A stretch of 64,000 bases of DNA, from assembly GCA_022376515.1 (NCBI GenBank), contig WTXI01000083.1:81079-145078 (forward strand), written 5' to 3'. Shown here piece after piece: positions 27,236-38,288 of the stretch. Made by a program: the position numbers and the translations under genes. Below the pieces are notes generated by a model, which had not been told where the DNA came from, searched no databases, and saw only the letters and a program-made list of their open reading frames with translations. Positions within the stretch are counted from its first letter, which is position 1. Every line of letters starts with the position of its first letter. The stretch is from Lactifluus volemus. Taxonomy: Eukaryota; Basidiomycota; Agaricomycetes; Russulales; Russulaceae.

Positions 27236-29259
27236 TCAATCCTCTTCAATCTTATCAATGTAGAAACTGGGAATTTGGTGCACGAGCTGTTCCATGTACC
27301 AATACTTTGGCACTTCCTTCTTCTTGCCTTTGCCTTTTTTCGGCGCGGCAGAGCTGTCCTCTGCCTCTTTATCGCGCACGATTTCCACCCAGATGGCGCC
27401 GAAACCCATACCCTTGATGAAGATGTCCGTCAAATTCGGGTTTACTAGGACGGCGATCTCATCCTTCCACGGACGATGCGCGCCAGGTGTCGGCTCGCCA
27501 TCCTCCTCCTCGTCCATCACGACCTGGCCCCGGCTCGTGCTCAGCACGCTCGGTGGTAACACGTCCGATCCGGCCTCGTATATGCGTTGGTCGAGCCGAT
27601 CCCACGGTGCAAGAATGAGGCGCGCGAATCGACATGCAAGGTCCTCCTCCACGGCCTCTGCAGGCGGCGCATTCTGAGCGAGCAGCCGAGGCAAGCGTGG
27701 GGGGTCGACGCGCACGATGCGCCGTGTGGACTGCTCGACGACACCTGTCGTGTGCGTCTGCGGAAGCGCAGTTGGTCCCATGAGCGGTAGGAGCGTGGGT
27801 GGCTCGAGATCCCACGTTGCTGGGGCCTCGGCGGTGGATGCATCCCATATCTCTGGGGCCGGCTCATGAGCTGTATCTTTATCCTTATCCTCATCAGCGG
27901 AATGTGTAGCGATGTTGTCCCAGCTATCTTTGGCTGGACCCCAGCCTTCCATCGTAGTGTCTTGTCCTGCCTCAGTAGCCCCCCATTCACTGACAGGCAC
28001 GGAGTTTAGCTCGGCCGCGATATCAACGTATGGATTTTCCAAGACGGCCGGACCGTCAAGACAGATCTCTGGTTCTGGGGACTCGGTATCGTCGAGTTTT
28101 GGTCGTTTCATATCAGGCTCATCAATGCTGTCCGATGGTGAGTCTGCAGGGAGGGTCCAAATGGGCATCGGTTGCATTGAGCCCCAGAGCCCTTTGCAAC
28201 CATCACTGAATGCGTCTGGGAGCGCACGGCCCATCTTCCAGGAGTTGGGTAGCTCTACGCGTGCAAGCTCGACGATCTCGAGCGCACGTCTAATGAGGCG
28301 ATCGTACTCCGGCTCTGGGAAAACGCGACTGCGAATTAGGTAACGCAAGAAAAAGGACACCAGGATGGGGGTAGCAACACAACGTGGCTCTGACCTGAAT
28401 CGTGGCAGTAAGAAGCGGTGGCGCAATAATAAACAGGCAGGGTGTGTTACCAGATGAGACCACGTTCACGGAAGTGCGACGAGAAGAAAAGTTTCATGCT
28501 CAATTCCGGGTCGTTGAGGAAAATCTCCAGCCGGTTGTCCTCGACCTGGTCCTCGATCTTGTCGTCGGTTGGCGCGTCGTTACCATCATCCGAATCCGAA
28601 TCAACGTTATCTGACCCGGCAGCGCCATCTTGGGTTGCTTCCTTGGGAGCAGGGCTCTGCTGCAGTAGGCCGATATAGAGACGAAACTATAAACGAAGTT
28701 GAGTTATCCGTACTTCACCAAGAGCACAGCTAACGTACTATATCCCACACATGTTGCACGCCCAGTGAAGCCGCGGGCCATGTGCGACCATTTTTGAAGT
28801 CACCTCCAGCTTGATAAAGCCGATCTGGAGCGGCCATGTTCCTATTCAGTCGTTCAGACTATGGAACACAGCGTACAAAAGGGGTGGCACCAACCTATCG
28901 TAGGGATTCCTTCTGATATCCTCTAACTCCTCCCAGACCTCCCACCATGTCTTGGGCTTTTCTGGTGCAACCTGCACCTGCTGAGAGCCGCCAACCTTCT
29001 TCTTTTTCTTCTTTTTCTTCCTTTCTGCGTTGTCCGTAGCGTGCTTGGCGCGTAGTGCGATGGTTGGTATCCCCAGCCCATCGATCTCTTCTGTAGCTCG
29101 ATCTTCGTCATCGTCGTCTATCGGGACGCAGATGCCAGAGGGCCGGAACGAGAGAAAGGAGATGAGTTCTACACCATCCGGTACGGTTGGAAAAGGTGGA
29201 AATCGCAGCATCTGCGCTGCCTCTAGGGTTAGAGCAGGTTCAGCACGGTCAATCTCCAT
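27236..29259 (-). CDS. Arb1-like protein (Argonaute siRNA chaperone subunit family), 3-4 exons
   Basis: The start MEIDRAEPALTLEAAQ at 29259 is followed by an acidic patch (IDDDDEDRA), a lysine run (KKKKKKKK) and WWEVWEELEDIRRNPYDR. Later exons carry APDRLYQAGGDF, GVQHVWDIFRLYIGLLQ, FLNDPELSMKLFFSSHFR and RALEIVELARVELPNSWK. The last exon is acidic and low complexity in the middle, then ends with GMGFGAIWVEIVRDK and KYWYMEQLVHQIPSFY. This order resembles the fungal Arb1 family as I remember it; Arb1 acts in fission yeast in the Argonaute chaperone complex that loads small RNA. The match rests on motif memory, so a conserved basidiomycete protein of unknown role is the alternative. No break is seen. 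Confidence 0.6.
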
Positions 29260-31200
29260 AGTGCGTGAGGTGGATGTAGAAGAGGAGTGGTGGAGAAGGG
29301 CTTTCGAGTCTTAAGACAAGCGAACGTAGCTGCGCGCCACAAACACCACGCCGCAGCATGGTTCGCTGCACGTATCAAACAAGGGTGGGACGGTCCGTGC
29401 GGCCGTCTGAACAACACTACTGTAGAAGTAGCGTAGTGGGCTTCACCCCTGCGCAGCAAACCGTAGTCACCTGGTTTCAACCTGGATCAGGGTTCCTCAA
29501 CGGATCAATCGTGCTTGTCACAAGTTTGTAAAAATTTGCACCGTGTGAAGAGAAATATAATAATATTTCGAATATATAATTTATTGTGGCCAAGTGGATT
29601 GTAGCCGACGAATGAATGAGGGAGAGCGCGTTCCGAGTCCTCAAGCGCGTTTGCAACACCTTCCTTACTACGTACCCCCCCATTGCCCCTGCTTACTGTC
29701 ACCGAGAATGACGACCTTGCCGCCATTTCAATTGGATATCGCGCCGCTCATCTCGGAAATGTCAACCAAAGTGTCCCGTACCCATTCTCCTCCACTTTTT
29801 GCTCCGCTTATTCCTGAAGCAATGCTTCAACCATGACCGCGAGACCGGTAGCTAGTTGAATTTGACGTGGCGCCAGGAGGGCTTCGCCACAAACGGTTAC
29901 CCGGCAACCGGCAAGCGACAGCGACATCTCGATAATGACAACCCTAAGGCCAGGAAGTTTCAATCATGACCTCGAGACCGGCCACACCAACACAAGTGGA
30001 GTAGTCTAGCTGAATTTGACGCGTGGTGCCAGGAGGAAGAGTTCAGGTATTCAATTGTGCTTATTGTTTCCCACATCGCAAAGGGAACAGCTTTTGACCC
30101 TGGCAACATTAATTACTTTATTGAACTGCATGTGGCAGCGGCCCGACACGACGACCCATTTCCCCTGCCGCAAATGCACATGCCCGCTTTGGAGCGCGCA
30201 CCCCCATTCCCTCATGCGCAGGTGTGTGCGTGTGTAGCCGCCTCCGGCGCTGCTGCTTCCTTGGGATTATCTAAGCATCAGTGGCTGCATCGTACTATGG
30301 CAGGCGTGAGAAACTGCTTTTTTTTTTTTTTTCATTTCGCTATATCACACGGTCTCTACCAAAAAAAATACACCTACGGAATATACTTGTATGTAGTGCT
30401 GGATGCATATCGGGTTTTACTGTATGGTGTTTAAGCCTTGAATCGAGTGAGAAATTTGAAGTGATCTGGCCAGGGCACTGAAGCTGACTCGGAGGATATT
30501 GAGCATCATTTCTCTCCGTCGCAATCGTACCATTGGTCATAAATCTTCACGTCGTGAGGCTGACGGCGCAATGTGAAAAACCACCATGGTATCGTCATCT
30601 CCGACCGAGAAAGGTTTTGATGAAGGCACCTTCACGCTTTGCTGGCGTCAGTTCCGTGGAGCTTCAGCAAAAAGGTCACGGCGTCCGCAGGTACACCAAT
30701 TCATTTCCCGATTCCACGGACATGGTTGCGCCAAAAAGGCTCGGGCCCCTGTAATTCAATTTCAAGTTGGATTGAATTGAGTGATTGCGGGGCATGTCTA
30801 TCACTTGTCTGCAGCTCAGATTCGGGCATCGTTACCGGTGGCGCTAGCTTCCTCTCACGGGAGTGGAGACCTTTGAATCGATGGAGCGCGTGGTCAATGA
30901 CTATCAATGCCCATTATTGTCTTGTTGAAAGATCTTTTCCACACGGCATGCCGTGGATCCCTTACTGTATTTGTATCGGTGTGCTAACCAAAAGTGAAAA
31001 TCACAGGCACGCATCATTTTGGGTTACAGTAATTTCACTCCGGGCCTCAGCTGAGATTAGTCAGACCTTGCCAAATCGGAATTCGTTTCAAATCGCGCGC
31101 TAATGTGTTCCTTAAAAGACTGACGAAAATGCATGAACTGATCCCAACTCACAGCTTATTGTGTACCCACCAAGCCATTCCCACCAGTTGAAACTATTAC
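29260..31200. other. 1.9 kb stretch without a supported gene
   Basis: Contains a direct repeat (about 29828-29881 and 29962-30035) sharing TCAAYCATGACC, CGAGACCGG and GAATTTGACG. A T run of about 18 occurs near 30318-30335. From about 30355 to 30480 there is a diverged copy of the inside of the MITE at 33304-33514 (shared ACGGAATAT and CTTGTATGT blocks). No coding exon is supported. Confidence 0.4.
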
Positions 31201-31211
31201 CATCTCAAAAT

Positions 31212-31477
31212 ATGCGCTTCTTCCTTGCCCCACTCTCCGTGCTTGTGTTGGCTGCTCTTGTGGTTGCAGTTCCGGTAAGGACCTCCCCTTGTCTTGATTG
31301 CTGCACGGTTTGTTCACTCACATGCTACTATAGACATCAGAAGGCCTTGAAGAGCTGGTTAAACGAATAATTCGTGGTATGGTAATCACTGGTACTAATA
31401 TGTGGTCGAATTCAGGTAAGGCCATGTCCTGGCGCTTTGCACGCTCAAACTGACGCATGACGGAATTATAATTATCA
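31212..31477 (+). CDS. possible small secreted peptide, split by introns
   Basis: From the ATG at 31212 the frame reads MRFFLAPLSVLVLAALVVAVP, a convincing signal peptide (basic start, hydrophobic core, small residues at the end). An intron (GTAAGG to CTATAG at about 31335) would join it to TSEGLEELVKRIIRG; a second intron would then give a short tail with a stop in 31440-31477. The mature product would be only about 20-30 residues. It could be a peptide hormone- or effector-like product, or a truncated secreted protein. The exon model is tentative. Confidence 0.4.
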
Positions 31478-31479
31478 GG

Positions 31480-33303
31480 CGGACAGTTTCTGATTGGACA
31501 ATTTTCTATCGGGTCCTTCCTCGATACTTTCCTTAAGATTTATTGCTTGTTTTTCTGGGTCTCGAGTTTCAATTTGGACTGTGGCTGTGGAATAGTGATA
31601 TGTCGCTACTGTAAATGGATGTAGGCAATTTCGTTAATGTGCGCATTAAGTGGCGTAATGATGAAAATTTGAATGCTACTTCACACGCCGAAACCGACAA
31701 GGCGTTTAGATCACCAAGAATGTGGAAGCCGATTGCCTTGCCGACTTGGATGGCTTTGCGGTGCGCCAAACGCGAGGATCTGGTTTCCTCGGGTGCCATA
31801 CGACTCTGATACGACTGTGTTCCCCGTAAAGGCAAGGTCCAAGTTGTTCATCCTTCGCAATCTAGAACAGAGTGTCGCATTCATGCTGCAAGGGGACTCG
31901 CCGGAATATCCAAACACATTGCTCTTCCTTGAGGGCCTGTCGTTCTCACTTGTCCCAATGGGAATAAGTAATCACGTCGATGACATAGGTACTCCGATTC
32001 ATTGCGCACTGGCAGACGGCGCAGTTCAGCAACGTTTCGGGGTTGCATATTCTGCTGAACATTTATGTGGAAGATGTCACTGGTATTTGTCAAACTTAAA
32101 CAACACCTACCGTATCTGTTGATGGAGCGCCTTGAACTTGAAATTCGACAAGGTTTGCCTCGCGGCATCGGCGAGACGGCAACATTTCAAACTAGCCTCG
32201 AGGTTTGTCCAAGTTGAATAGTGGAAAGTGGTTGATCAATGCACCAACTGGCTAAAGGTATGATTTCGTCCATTCCTTCGGACAACCATGAGTATCCGAA
32301 TTCCACGTCCAACCATCAGGAATACAAATGTGAGTAGGCCGAGAAGGTCACTTTCTGTTGGAATATCAGTCAAACATATCCGCTCAAAGGTACGGCCGCC
32401 ATTATGACATGAGCAGCCGAACGTGACGCAGGACATCCCCTACCCCTGCACGTCGGCCAATCTGTCAAACCGTTCCAGACTTGTGTAAATTTCACGCCTG
32501 TCGTCCAAGGACGCTGCCGGTTTATTGTCCTTTCATTTAGTCTGAGAACGATATCGGGTAAATAGAAAGTTTGGCACGCACATAAAAAATGTGGGAAGCC
32601 TGAGGCCTGAGGGACGCCGGGTGTGAGAACGGACGGTGAACCCCATCCGCACACTCCCGTCCAGTACTGGCCGGACTACAAGACCCTTGCAAACTCTGTC
32701 AGTGCAGGCCCGGAGTCTCTTCTCCCGATGCTATGAATTTTGAAGGATACACGCCGGCACGCCAGGAAGGACGCTGTAAAGAATCAGAATCGAGTCGAGG
32801 TCTCTGGAAAGAAACGTAATTTCGTCATTTTAGGCTGAGATTCAAGATAAGGCCATTCCCGACCTTACCTCGAACTTACGGGTGCTATTAAATTATAGAC
32901 CAGGCACACAGGCCACAGGGGCCCGGGGGGTTTAATAGGTTAGGGAAGCCGCGAAGGTTGATCATTCACCTGATCATTCATCGCTGAATACAAGGTTAAA
33001 TTGCGGGGTCCCACTCATATACTGCAACTCAAGATAATGGGTGAGGGCATTGAGAGAATTCCATTGCAGCCTGTCCTCGGGGAGGTGGTCCCTGTATCCG
33101 AAAGACTCGGAATTAGAAACGGCCTTTGCCGCGTGGTATAACTTTTCGTGCTAGAGTGGGAATAGAAATGTGGAAAGGGAAACGACCGTGCTGTCATTCA
33201 CACAAGTGTATATACGATTACGTTCGCTGAATCTACTCCGAATCCATCGGCCTGTTTCCCGCTGGCCGTCTTTTTACGCACTTGCTTAGCCCACCGAGAA
33301 ATA
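31480..33303. other. 1.8 kb stretch without a supported gene
   Basis: Several open frames of 60-150 codons overlap on both strands (for example 31673-32122 plus). None has a domain, a consistent splice pattern or a partner in the rest of the window. No terminal repeat pair was found. Confidence 0.35.
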
Positions 33304-33514
33304 CTAACACGGGTTTGGTAGTGGACCAGGGGATGGGTAATGGACCATCATGCTTTCAACACAATTTCAAGTTCTACCCAAAAAAACACACGGAATATGC
33401 TTGTATGTGGTACAGGATACCATATGTCGAGTTTGTGGTGACTGCGCAAGAATTAGATGAGAAAGTTGAAGTGATCCATTACCCAACCCCTGGTCCATAC
33501 CCAACCACCGTTAG
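33304..33514. mobile_element. 211 bp MITE with TA flanks (Tc1/mariner-like)
   Basis: The left end CTAACACGGGTTTGGTAGTGG and the right end, read in reverse as CTAACGGTGGTTGGGTATGG, form terminal inverted repeats of about 43 bp that continue through ACCAGGGGATGGGTAATGG with few mismatches. TA lies directly outside each end (33302-33303 and 33515-33516), the target site of Tc1/mariner elements. The inside is AT-rich and partly repeated near 30355-30480. An 87-codon frame crossing it is not real coding. Confidence 0.7.
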
Positions 33515-33516
33515 TA

Positions 33517-36087
33517 GGGTGAAGTTGCCGGTGGTAACTTACTAGTTGCTCTTCCTTGGTGACTAGTATTTGAACCTTTCATGAGGTCGACAGCATACAC
33601 ACTGGTGGCAATGTCACCAGAAGAGCCATGGCAAGGGCGGCAGAATCCTTGTTGGGGAAAGTCGCAACATTGAGATCGTCCTTAAAGGGGCTACTGGAGG
33701 TCAATTGGAAGGAGATGTTGGAAGGAGAGGAGCAGCATCCCCAACGCTGCTGCCGCCCGGCGTGGGCGCGGTCGATCAGAAAGCGAAGTGCCGCCGTGTT
33801 ACAATACGCCGTTAGTGCTACTAAGTGTTCGTGAAAGACAATAAGGTATACATCATACCCCGCTGGGTGTGATCGCTATCCAAGCCGTGCCGCCCTCGGG
33901 GTGCAGTGGTGACGAACGGTCGCCTCCTCAATGCCATGATATCGATTGGCCTTACTGCACCCCCTCACCGTCGTAACTGATATCGCCTCACTTGTTACCT
34001 TATAGCCGATCCAGGATGCTTTATTGACCAGTTGAGAACTCGTGATTATAAATAGCCAGAGGAATGTTGATGAGGGGTATCGTTGTTTGCCTCCCCTCCG
34101 GCGGACTTGTCGCGTACCGCGGCCGCTCGATAGCCGCAAAAGTGAACCTATGAGCAAGACGCTGTTGACAGGGTAATAAACAATGTGCGTCAAGGCCACA
34201 GCGACAAAATAATGTAGGGAATCGGCCAACCCGAGGTTTCTCATGCACGTTGGCGGCGGGTGGTAGAGAAGATAAGTTTAAAAACTGCCGGGGGAGATTG
34301 AGGGAGGAGCACCTCGAATACATACACAACTCAATCCGTGCGACACAAGATCAACCCCTCTTAATGATGTGTGGTGCCAACAAAGCCAGCGGTAGCACTC
34401 TTTCGCTCGTCTGCAGGAAGTTGGCCGAGTCTCTCCTACGCTTGGCGTTCTCAGCCTTGATAGTGTCCCGAAGCCTGTTTTCCATTGACAAATATCCAAA
34501 CAGATGCTGATATGTGGGCACATCAGAATTGTAAAGGCGGATGAGTGGTATTATGTGGCGGGGTGTTTGCACGGCAGCACTGGCAGCAGATTCAAGGCCC
34601 GGGGATCTCTCCAGCTGCCAAGTTAGTCGGCGACATTTGATGAGGTGCTGGTTCCACGTTAACCTGGCCAGGGATATACCATAATATTCGTGATAGCGCT
34701 CTGGAGAAAAACGGCTTGACACGGGTCGGACCAGTCACTGCCCGTGTTACGATAACGGTTAGTAAAATCCTGAAACTTGATTGGTCAACTTTGTGAATAC
34801 CCAACGACATACCCGTGTCGGTTTTCTCTCACAGAAGTTAGTACATCAGCTCCTTGTTTAGTAGCTTGAACATGCTATCTGTCAATGTCTAGTGAGGGGT
34901 ACCAGAGAACGCCCTGCTGCCGCCAGCCCGGGCTTCCGAACCCTTAGCCTATTTGGGTTCATTCAGGTACGATAGAAGCCGTAAACGCAATTAGTAAACG
35001 GTTGTCCCTCAGGCCTCAGGTCTCAGGTACGCGCCTGGACCTAACCAGGTCCATGGAGTAACATGGAAATGCTCAAGTAACATTGGGCCATGGCCCAATT
35101 TACTATATAAGTCATACCAGGCGGAAGCTCCCGAGCTAGAAGAATAAACTTGGACACAGTGTCCGTAGAACAACGACTCAAGAGTCGAGACGGGAGACCT
35201 ACGGCTTTAAAGGGTGACCGGTGCCCCCGGCATTTGCCGGTTCCTACTGGTCGAGCCCTTGAAACCCAAAACACGGATTTCCCACCAGGCAAAGCGCGAG
35301 CCGACACAACCTGGACTTCGAGCGGGCCCACCTTTCAGTCGTTAGTAGGCAACTGTCGCAGCTAATTGGGACTTTGTGTGGCAAGGCTTCCATGTATTAC
35401 TATATGGTCACATCGAATATCTCCCTCTCTGGGATATTTACTCCATTTCCTCTCGAGTTGACATGTGGCACTCAACACATCTCCTTACGATAATTTTAGC
35501 ATTCCTGAGGCATGAAATGAAAGTTTCAGAAAATGACGTTCAAAGTCCTACTGGCGTCAACCATTCTAGACATTTGACAGAGTATGTACATGTCATCGTT
35601 AGCCAACAAACTAAACACGAAGTGGTAAAGGGAACAAGGGCAAAATATGCAATATCAATGAACTCGATGTCATCTACGTCTCCAGCCCTAGCCAAACTCT
35701 GCGGTTCGGTATGGCGAAAGAAATTCGTATCCAGACGATCTAGTATCGATCTCAGATGTTGTACCCCTTCTCCTACTCCTAAATTTGAGAGCTCTCATCT
35801 CACATACAACAGGAGTATCCACCGTATCAAAATCTTGAATTATAACTACAAGCGCCACAACATAGCCCATGGTACCCGGTGTAATCAAGGGTCTGTCAAG
35901 ACTCGGTTATCCGGGTATCGAGAGTTAGCGACAAATTAGCTAAGCAAGATTCCGAACTACACACGCATGCGGGCTCTACGAAACTTGTGATTATTTGTTC
36001 ATAAGGCGATGATATATAATCCATTGTTCAAAGAGAGATTGTGTATGGGTAGTAAATCAGCCCAACGCGAGTGTGGCTACACGCTCA
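33517..36087. other. 2.6 kb stretch without a supported gene
   Basis: Open frames of up to 187 codons (35376-35939 plus) and 123 codons (34351-34722 minus) show no family. At 35041-35170 there is an LTR-like look (TATATAAG at about 35103, then GAAGAATAAAC), but no partner LTR or target duplication was found, so I do not call it an LTR. Confidence 0.35.
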
Positions 36088-36096
36088 TCCGGACTC

Positions 36097-36204
36097 TTTT
36101 TTTTTTTTTTTTTTTTTTTTACTAAGCGATGTATTAGGTAGAGAAGATAGTAATCTAGGTTACCTAACAGCTCTAGCCTAATGCGCTGAAGCGGGCCACT
36201 AGGG
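36097..36204 (-). mobile_element. 108 bp poly(A)-tailed retro-insertion with 9 bp target duplication
   Basis: A run of 24 T at 36097-36120 (a poly(A) tail on the minus strand) is followed by 84 bp of unique sequence. TCCGGACTC flanks both sides (36088-36096 and 36205-36213). A direct repeat of this length plus a tail at one end is the mark of target-primed reverse transcription. The body is too short for a LINE, so it is a SINE or a truncated transcript. Confidence 0.7.
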
Positions 36205-36434
36205 TCCGGACTCGGAGGGAGGATAAAAAATGCGTTTACGCACATCCCTGATATGGGATAGTGTGGGGCTCATGAGGCGGGGCTACCGCGTTTACTACCC
36301 ACTAAAAAACCTCGTCTCGAGTGATCTAATCTGGGTGGAGTTCCTGGAATTTCTTTTTAAGGGCATTTTCCCAGGTTGTTTTTACCCTTGTGATCGCTGA
36401 TTTCGTTCTCAAGATTTTTGTCGCCGCTATCTTG

Positions 36435-37363
36435 TGTCACGGTTCGCAGGGACCGTGGCTCGAAGTGAGCGTCGTTCTGGTTGGCTATTTGCTGTGGCGA
36501 GTCGGACAAGACTAGCAACACCAAATAGTCGATTCTAGCACGCGCAGACAAGGTCCTAGAGGAGTAGACTTGACTGTGCGAACTCTCGGAGGTTCGTATC
36601 GCGTGAGGCGGTTAGTACGGGCCGGCGCACGCGATGGTCGGAGTTACCGTTCCTAAAAGGATAGACGGTGGCAGATGGATGAAAGACGATGTGTAGGTTC
36701 AACCGCAACACGGGCGCGAGTGTTTTTGGAACGTAAGGGACGCCTGCGTTCCAAGGACACTCGTGGGAGTTGAACTAAGGTTGAGGGCGGACGCGGGGTG
36801 AGAAGTGGGAACTACTTCTCACAGCGCGTTCGTATTAGGGTTTCAGGCGTCTGAAGGACTTGTTCCAAGGAAATGGAACAAATTTACAGATGTCTGATCG
36901 TGGCGCGAAGTACCTGGATCAAGGTACGAAGAGGGGATTCACAAGGAGAGAGGAGAAGATGCGATGCGAGTGTGAGCAGGAACAATGAACTGCGATTCTA
37001 GACGAAGCTGAAGCTGGGGCTTTAGCTCGTCTACAGGGCCCTATTTATGTGTACAGAGGGCCAGCCAACTATCCTACAAAGGTCACAGTACAGTAGCGAA
37101 GTCAAGACTATTGACTAAGGACCTGAGTCAGTTCTGATGACTCAAGAACTGACTCAGTGCGTCTGACTCAAGGTCTGAGTCAAGAACGCTGACTCAAGAT
37201 TTGAGTCATATCCCTGAGTCAAATGCACGTCCAAAACGGCGATGCACAGCCCCTAGAAGTCGACAGAGGGGCTGGCCAAGGAAAGGGTCCTAGGTCATAA
37301 CACAAGTCGAAAATAGACGGAAAATAGCAAGGAATGGGCCGGGCGGCCCGCATAACCGTAACA
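36435..37363 (-). repeat. 3' LTR of the minus-strand gypsy element
   Basis: 929 bp, TGTCACGG to CCGTAACA on the plus strand. It matches 43917-44822 along its whole length, with many one-base gaps. On the minus strand it holds a cluster of eight TGACTCA/TGAGTCA sites (37124-37221), then a TATA-like CATAAATAG (about 37041-37050). Confidence 0.92.
37124..37221. promoter_or_regulatory. cluster of eight TGACTCA sites in the LTR
   Basis: Eight perfect TGACTCA or TGAGTCA heptamers in 98 bp. This is the Gcn4/AP-1 core recognised by bZIP factors. The cluster sits about 75 bp upstream of the TATA-like box on the coding strand of the element, where an enhancer would be. Confidence 0.7.
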
Positions 37364-37476
37364 GTACCCTCTCTCCTAGGCGCATGTACCACCATGCGCC
37401 TTAGTCACCCCTGTCCATGGATCCCAGTCAAGTCATCCCAAAGCGCCTCACCTGCATCGACGTCATCGCGTCATAC

Positions 37477-38160
37477 TCATCCCATAATGAGCAACGGGCT
37501 GCAACTCTGTGGCCTTGACAGGACAGCTCCTCCCATAGTACTGGTGGTCAGGGAAGACCCGGCACCTATGACGGTGCAACGCGTATGGGGGTGGTGACAG
37601 TCATGGGAGTAATGCCCTCTCTTTTGGCAATAGAGGCACTCCCTCCACAAGGGCATCTTCGTACCTGTGGTCCACCCCATCCTTGTTGCACTTACCACAG
37701 TAGAAGGAGCGCTTGCCCCTCCTCTTGCGCTTGCCTGTGATTTCAGAGGGCTGACTCCGGAATCACCACCAGACGGCCCCCCATGCGACGAAGACGCGAC
37801 GACGAGTGGACGTAGGCCGTCCCCATCTGCTGCACGTACCCCCTGGAGTTGATGAGCACTGTCACCTGCAGAAGGTTGGGCCCAGCTGAAGACCTTCCAG
37901 GGATCGTAAGGGGATTCGGATCGCAGCGCGTGGGGGTCTCCAGCGACATGACTTCTGGCTGGAACCTCATGTCCGCTGCTAGCGTCTCCAGGGCTTCCTG
38001 GATAGGCGAGAGTTGGGGAGGCGGCGTCGGGCCTGGGAGAGGAGATGGGTCCTCGGATGGTACGAGGGCTGCGGCGAGGCTCTTGGCGAGGCGAGCGGGT
38101 GGTCCTCCTGTACGGTGGAGGTGCGGATCTGGGCTGGTTCTGCTGGGGTGTCCTCGGCAA
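37477..38160 (-). CDS. gypsy extra 3' region, zinc-knuckle frame
   Basis: A 227-codon proline/serine/arginine-rich frame with one CCHC knuckle, CLYCQKRGHYSHDC, near its end. It is in the same reading frame as the integrase-chromodomain frame, from which it is separated only by the TAA at 38281-38283. No other stop lies between them, so reading through that stop would extend Pol to the knuckle. The plus-strand gypsy element has the same arrangement without the stop. Role unknown; possibly RNA or DNA binding. Confidence 0.55.
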   Translation of the reverse strand: MPRTPQQNQPRSAPPPYRRTTRSPRQEPRRSPRTIRGPISSPRPDAASPTLAYPGSPGDASSGHEVPARSHVAGDPHALRSESPYDPWKVFSWAQPSAGDSAHQLQGVRAADGDGLRPLVVASSSHGGPSGGDSGVSPLKSQASARGGASAPSTVVSATRMGWTTGTKMPLWRECLYCQKRGHYSHDCHHPHTRCTVIGAGSSLTTSTMGGAVLSRPQSCSPLLIMG

Positions 38161-38288
38161 GGGACGCCTCTGAGAGGGACCATCTCCCCCCTCACAGACC
38201 GCGAGGGAGTTGAACGACGAGTCGAGGAGTTGGAGGTAGTCATCCTCCGAGTTGGGGTACTGGAACGCAAGTTGTAGGCATTACTCAT
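37743..38288 (-). CDS. overlapping frame (+1) within the gypsy 3' region
   Basis: A 181-codon frame beginning MSNAYNLRSSTPTRR. Its ATG overlaps the Pol stop (ATGAGTAA), a layout that suits termination and re-start. It ends GYVQQMGTAYVHSSSRL...RLVVIPESAL. It is +1 relative to the zinc-knuckle frame. A longer counterpart in the same relative frame occurs in the plus-strand element at 47725-48537. Function unknown. Confidence 0.5.
   Translation of the reverse strand: MSNAYNLRSSTPTRRMTTSNSSTRRSTPSRSVRGEMVPLRGVPCRGHPSRTSPDPHLHRTGGPPARLAKSLAAALVPSEDPSPLPGPTPPPQLSPIQEALETLAADMRFQPEVMSLETPTRCDPNPLTIPGRSSAGPNLLQVTVLINSRGYVQQMGTAYVHSSSRLRRMGGRLVVIPESAL

Noticed and set aside
30318..30335. T run as the tail of another retro-insertion
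   Set aside because: No matching direct repeat found around it, unlike the insertion at 36097.
35041..35370. possible solo LTR (TATATAAG, then GAAGAATAAAC)
   Set aside because: No TG...CA edges with a target duplication and no second copy in the window.
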